From: Verrucomicrobiota bacterium
Lineage (GTDB): Bacteria; Verrucomicrobiota; Verrucomicrobiia; Opitutales; Opitutaceae
Length of the DNA stretch: 16,118 bases
Direction of reading: 5' to 3'
Assembly (NCBI GenBank): GCA_030916665.1
Contig: JAUPWC010000251.1
Span: 1-16,118 of the forward strand
Both the position numbers and the translations under genes were made by a program. The stretch's first letter is position 1; every line of letters starts with the position of its first letter. This document shows, piece by piece, positions 14,251-16,118 of the stretch. The notes under the pieces were generated by a model. It was given only the letters and a program-made list of their open reading frames with translations, was not told the origin of the DNA and ran no database searches.

Positions 14251-15264
14251 TTACTTGGTGGCGTGCTTCTTTACATACGCGACGAGTTCGTCGGCTTTCG
14301 TGTAGGCCACCGCCGTGCAGGTGTCGGCCGCGCCATAGTAAATGGCGATCCGTCCGGTGGCGCTGTCGGTCAGGGCCGCCGTGGGGAAAACGACATTTCC
14401 GACATACCCGGCGGTCTCGTAGATCACCTCGGGTGACATGATCGGGAATTGGCAACGATAGAGGACCTTCCACGGTTCATCGAGATCGAGCAACGCGGCG
14501 CCCATGCAATAGACGAAGCTGTCGCAGGTGTCGGAAACGCCGTGATAGAGCAGCAACCAACCCTCAGTCGTTTCAATCGGCACGGGGCCGGGGCCGATTT
14601 TAACGCGTTCCCATTTACGTGGTCCCCGGGTCATCACGATGCGGTGCTTGCCCCAATAGGTCAGGTCCGGGCTATCGCTATAGAAGATATCGCCGTAATT
14701 CACCGCCATGCCCAGCCCCATCGGCCGGCTCAGCATCGCGTACTTGCCCCCGATCTTCTTGGGAAAGAGGACGCCGTTGCGGTTATAGGGCAGGAACGCG
14801 TTCTCGAGCTGGTGAAAGGTCTTGAAGTCCTTGGTCCACGCCTGGCTGATCGTCGAGCCGTAGTAGGAGTTGCACCAGGTCACGTAATACTTGTCCCCGA
14901 TCTTACAGAGGCGGGGATCATAGGCGAAGGTCGGCTTGCCCAGAAGCGGATCAGCCCCCTCGAAGCGAATCGGGGTGGGATCGAGCTCCCACTTCAATCC
15001 GTCCGGGCTCCGGCCGAGGTGCAGATACGGCGTCATGCATAGCCAATCGACGCGGAATACTCCGATGAAGCCATCCCCCCACGGCATGGCGCAGCTGTTG
15101 TAGGCGCTGCGCGCGTTCGCAAAGGGATGCAGATCGATGATCGGATTCCCACTATGCCGCCAGACCAAGGCGTTGGAATCAGCCGGGCGCTCCTCCCAAG
15201 GAATATTGGGCAGGGGTTTCCCCACCAAGATGCGTTGATTGACCGCTGCTTTTTTCGTTTTCAT
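14251..15264 (-). CDS. Glycoside hydrolase family 130 protein (beta-mannoside phosphorylase-like)
   Basis: This 337-residue protein reads as a five-bladed beta-propeller of family GH130. The catalytic aspartate is Asp116 in the YDPRL motif; other family stretches are ARSAYNSCAMPWGDGF (51-66), NRNGVLFPKKIGGKY (161-175), KIGPGPVPI (222-230), YHGV with His241, and IAIYYGAADT near the C-terminus. Characterised GH130 enzymes mostly phosphorolyse beta-mannosidic bonds to give mannose 1-phosphate. Basic residues and His241 that could bind phosphate are kept (Arg162, Lys169-Lys170), favouring a phosphorylase over a hydrolase. I see no signal peptide, so it acts in the cytoplasm on an imported glycoside. 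It is upstream of the glycyl radical enzyme gene on the same strand. The leader lacks a Shine-Dalgarno. Substrate and subfamily cannot be fixed from sequence reading. Confidence 0.9.
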   Translation of the reverse strand: MKTKKAAVNQRILVGKPLPNIPWEERPADSNALVWRHSGNPIIDLHPFANARSAYNSCAMPWGDGFIGVFRVDWLCMTPYLHLGRSPDGLKWELDPTPIRFEGADPLLGKPTFAYDPRLCKIGDKYYVTWCNSYYGSTISQAWTKDFKTFHQLENAFLPYNRNGVLFPKKIGGKYAMLSRPMGLGMAVNYGDIFYSDSPDLTYWGKHRIVMTRGPRKWERVKIGPGPVPIETTEGWLLLYHGVSDTCDSFVYCMGAALLDLDEPWKVLYRCQFPIMSPEVIYETAGYVGNVVFPTAALTDSATGRIAIYYGAADTCTAVAYTKADELVAYVKKHATK

Positions 15265-15325
15265 GAAGGGCGCGTATGATTCTTACTCTTTGACGGAGCA
15301 AATCGCGGTGTCGGGGCCCTTCCTG

Positions 15326-15387
15326 CCGGGCCCTGGCCCGGTCTAATTCGTTAGAGTCACATAAAAGGTGCTGTTTCGTTAAGAAAC
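15326..15387. promoter_or_regulatory. Palindromes in the gap upstream of the GH130 gene
   Basis: In the 172 bases between the partial dehydrogenase and the GH130 gene, CCGGGCC (15326-15332) and GGCCCGG (15335-15341) form a near-perfect palindrome with a two-base centre. A second inverted repeat GTTTC/GAAAC (15373-15377 with 15383-15387) surrounds GTTAA. Read on the minus strand neither is followed by a T-run. They could be an inefficient terminator of the upstream gene plus an operator for the GH130-GRE unit. Functions are inferred from position only. Confidence 0.3.
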
Positions 15388-15436
15388 GGGGTGCTGAGGT
15401 TAATTTCGTGCGGGTGCTTGCGCTGACCGTGCTGGC

Positions 15437-16118
15437 TTACGAGATGAACTCGGCCACGGATCGCACTTTCGCGACTTGCCCGGTTCGGATGGATTCCTTC
15501 ATGGCCTCAACCACGCATTGGGCTTGCAAGGCGGCCTCCAACCCACACGCGGTGGCCCGCTTTTCAAGGATGCAGGAGACAAACTCACGGAGGTTATAAC
15601 GCATCAGCTGGAATCGTGGCGGGGTCTCCCAGGATTGGGAGCTGGGCGCCTTGTCCATACGGGTGGCGAAATTGATCGCCTTGTACTGCCAATCCCGGCC
15701 GGTGACGATGGCCTCGCCGTTTCGACCAAACACATGCATGGACATCGGTTCGGCCGCCATGGCGTTGGTGCCGAGTCCACCGCCATTCAAGACCGCCACC
15801 GAGCCATTTTCATACCTGATCGTGAGCACGGCTGAATCTTCCAGACCAGTCGTGCCAAAATAGTGGCGTCCCACGGCGTACACTTCCACCGGCTTACCAC
15901 AGACAAAGTTCGCCGAATCATACAGATGGATGATGGCCTCGTTTAGCAGTCCGTTGCCATTCGCCGGATCCCAAGCCCAGTGCCCTTCCGGCGGATTCCA
16001 ACCGGTCTGCAATTCCGCGTTCAGCGAGAGCACCGGACCCACGACCCCGGTATCGATCAGCTCACGCAGCTTAACCATCGGCGGCATGTAGCGCATCGGG
16101 TACTCCATCATGAAGAAG
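15437..16118 (-). CDS. Gfo/Idh/MocA family oxidoreductase, C-terminal part (cut by window edge)
   Basis: About 227 C-terminal residues are visible and the frame remains open at the window edge; the ATG at 16111 is internal because the family needs an N-terminal Rossmann domain that is not here. The substrate domain is recognisable from YMPPMVKLRELIDTGVVG, the NEAIIHLYDSANFV helix with the presumed catalytic histidine, and an ESIRTGQVAKV tail. It is transcribed in the same direction as the GH130 and GRE genes but with a 172-base gap containing palindromes, so it may or may not share their transcript. It is the fourth member of this family in the window. Substrate unknown. Confidence 0.85.
   Translation of the reverse strand, partial: FFMMEYPMRYMPPMVKLRELIDTGVVGPVLSLNAELQTGWNPPEGHWAWDPANGNGLLNEAIIHLYDSANFVCGKPVEVYAVGRHYFGTTGLEDSAVLTIRYENGSVAVLNGGGLGTNAMAAEPMSMHVFGRNGEAIVTGRDWQYKAINFATRMDKAPSSQSWETPPRFQLMRYNLREFVSCILEKRATACGLEAALQAQCVVEAMKESIRTGQVAKVRSVAEFIS

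Overview
This is a GC-rich bacterial window holding a dense sugar or polyol catabolism locus. The many Gfo/Idh/MocA dehydrogenases, the glycyl radical enzyme, and start codons with almost no Shine-Dalgarno sequence suggest Verrucomicrobiota (for example an Opitutaceae-like organism) or a relative in the PVC group. That placement is inference; no rRNA or marker gene is present. A glycyl radical enzyme implies at least part-time anaerobic life.

Layout. 1-380: the end of a Gfo/Idh/MocA oxidoreductase, then about 360 bases without a gene but with several inverted repeats. 745-8901 (+): a tight seven-gene operon encoding a Gfo/Idh/MocA dehydrogenase, a xylose-isomerase-like TIM barrel, a ROK sugar kinase, a CoA-acylating methylmalonate-semialdehyde dehydrogenase, a zinc alcohol dehydrogenase, an NAD(P)-dependent aldehyde dehydrogenase and a class II aldolase. 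8902-9876: two directly repeated 156-bp multi-hairpin elements with terminal inverted repeats flank a lone NUDIX hydrolase gene. 9877-16118 (-): a converging set, in transcription order a partial Gfo/Idh/MocA gene, a GH130 glycoside phosphorylase-like gene, a glycyl radical enzyme, its radical-SAM activase and a further Gfo/Idh/MocA dehydrogenase.

How the genes may work together (inference). The minus-strand set could release a sugar from a glycoside (GH130), adjust its redox state (Gfo/Idh/MocA) and break a C-O or other bond by radical chemistry (GRE plus activase). The plus-strand set could oxidise or isomerise, phosphorylate, cleave by aldolase and finish with aldehyde oxidation, including a CoA-acylating step. 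Two models fit: a variant of inositol catabolism lacking iolB and iolD, or a radical ring-opening route like the one known for 1,5-anhydrohexitol 6-phosphates. The substrate cannot be settled from sequence alone.

The most notable points are the glycyl radical enzyme with a Gly-Cys-Gly-Glu active site in a glycoside operon, the 156-bp repeat pair that abuts the stop codons of both converging operons, and a zinc alcohol dehydrogenase that has lost all four structural-zinc cysteines. No rRNA, tRNA, CRISPR array, transposase, transporter or regulator gene was seen.
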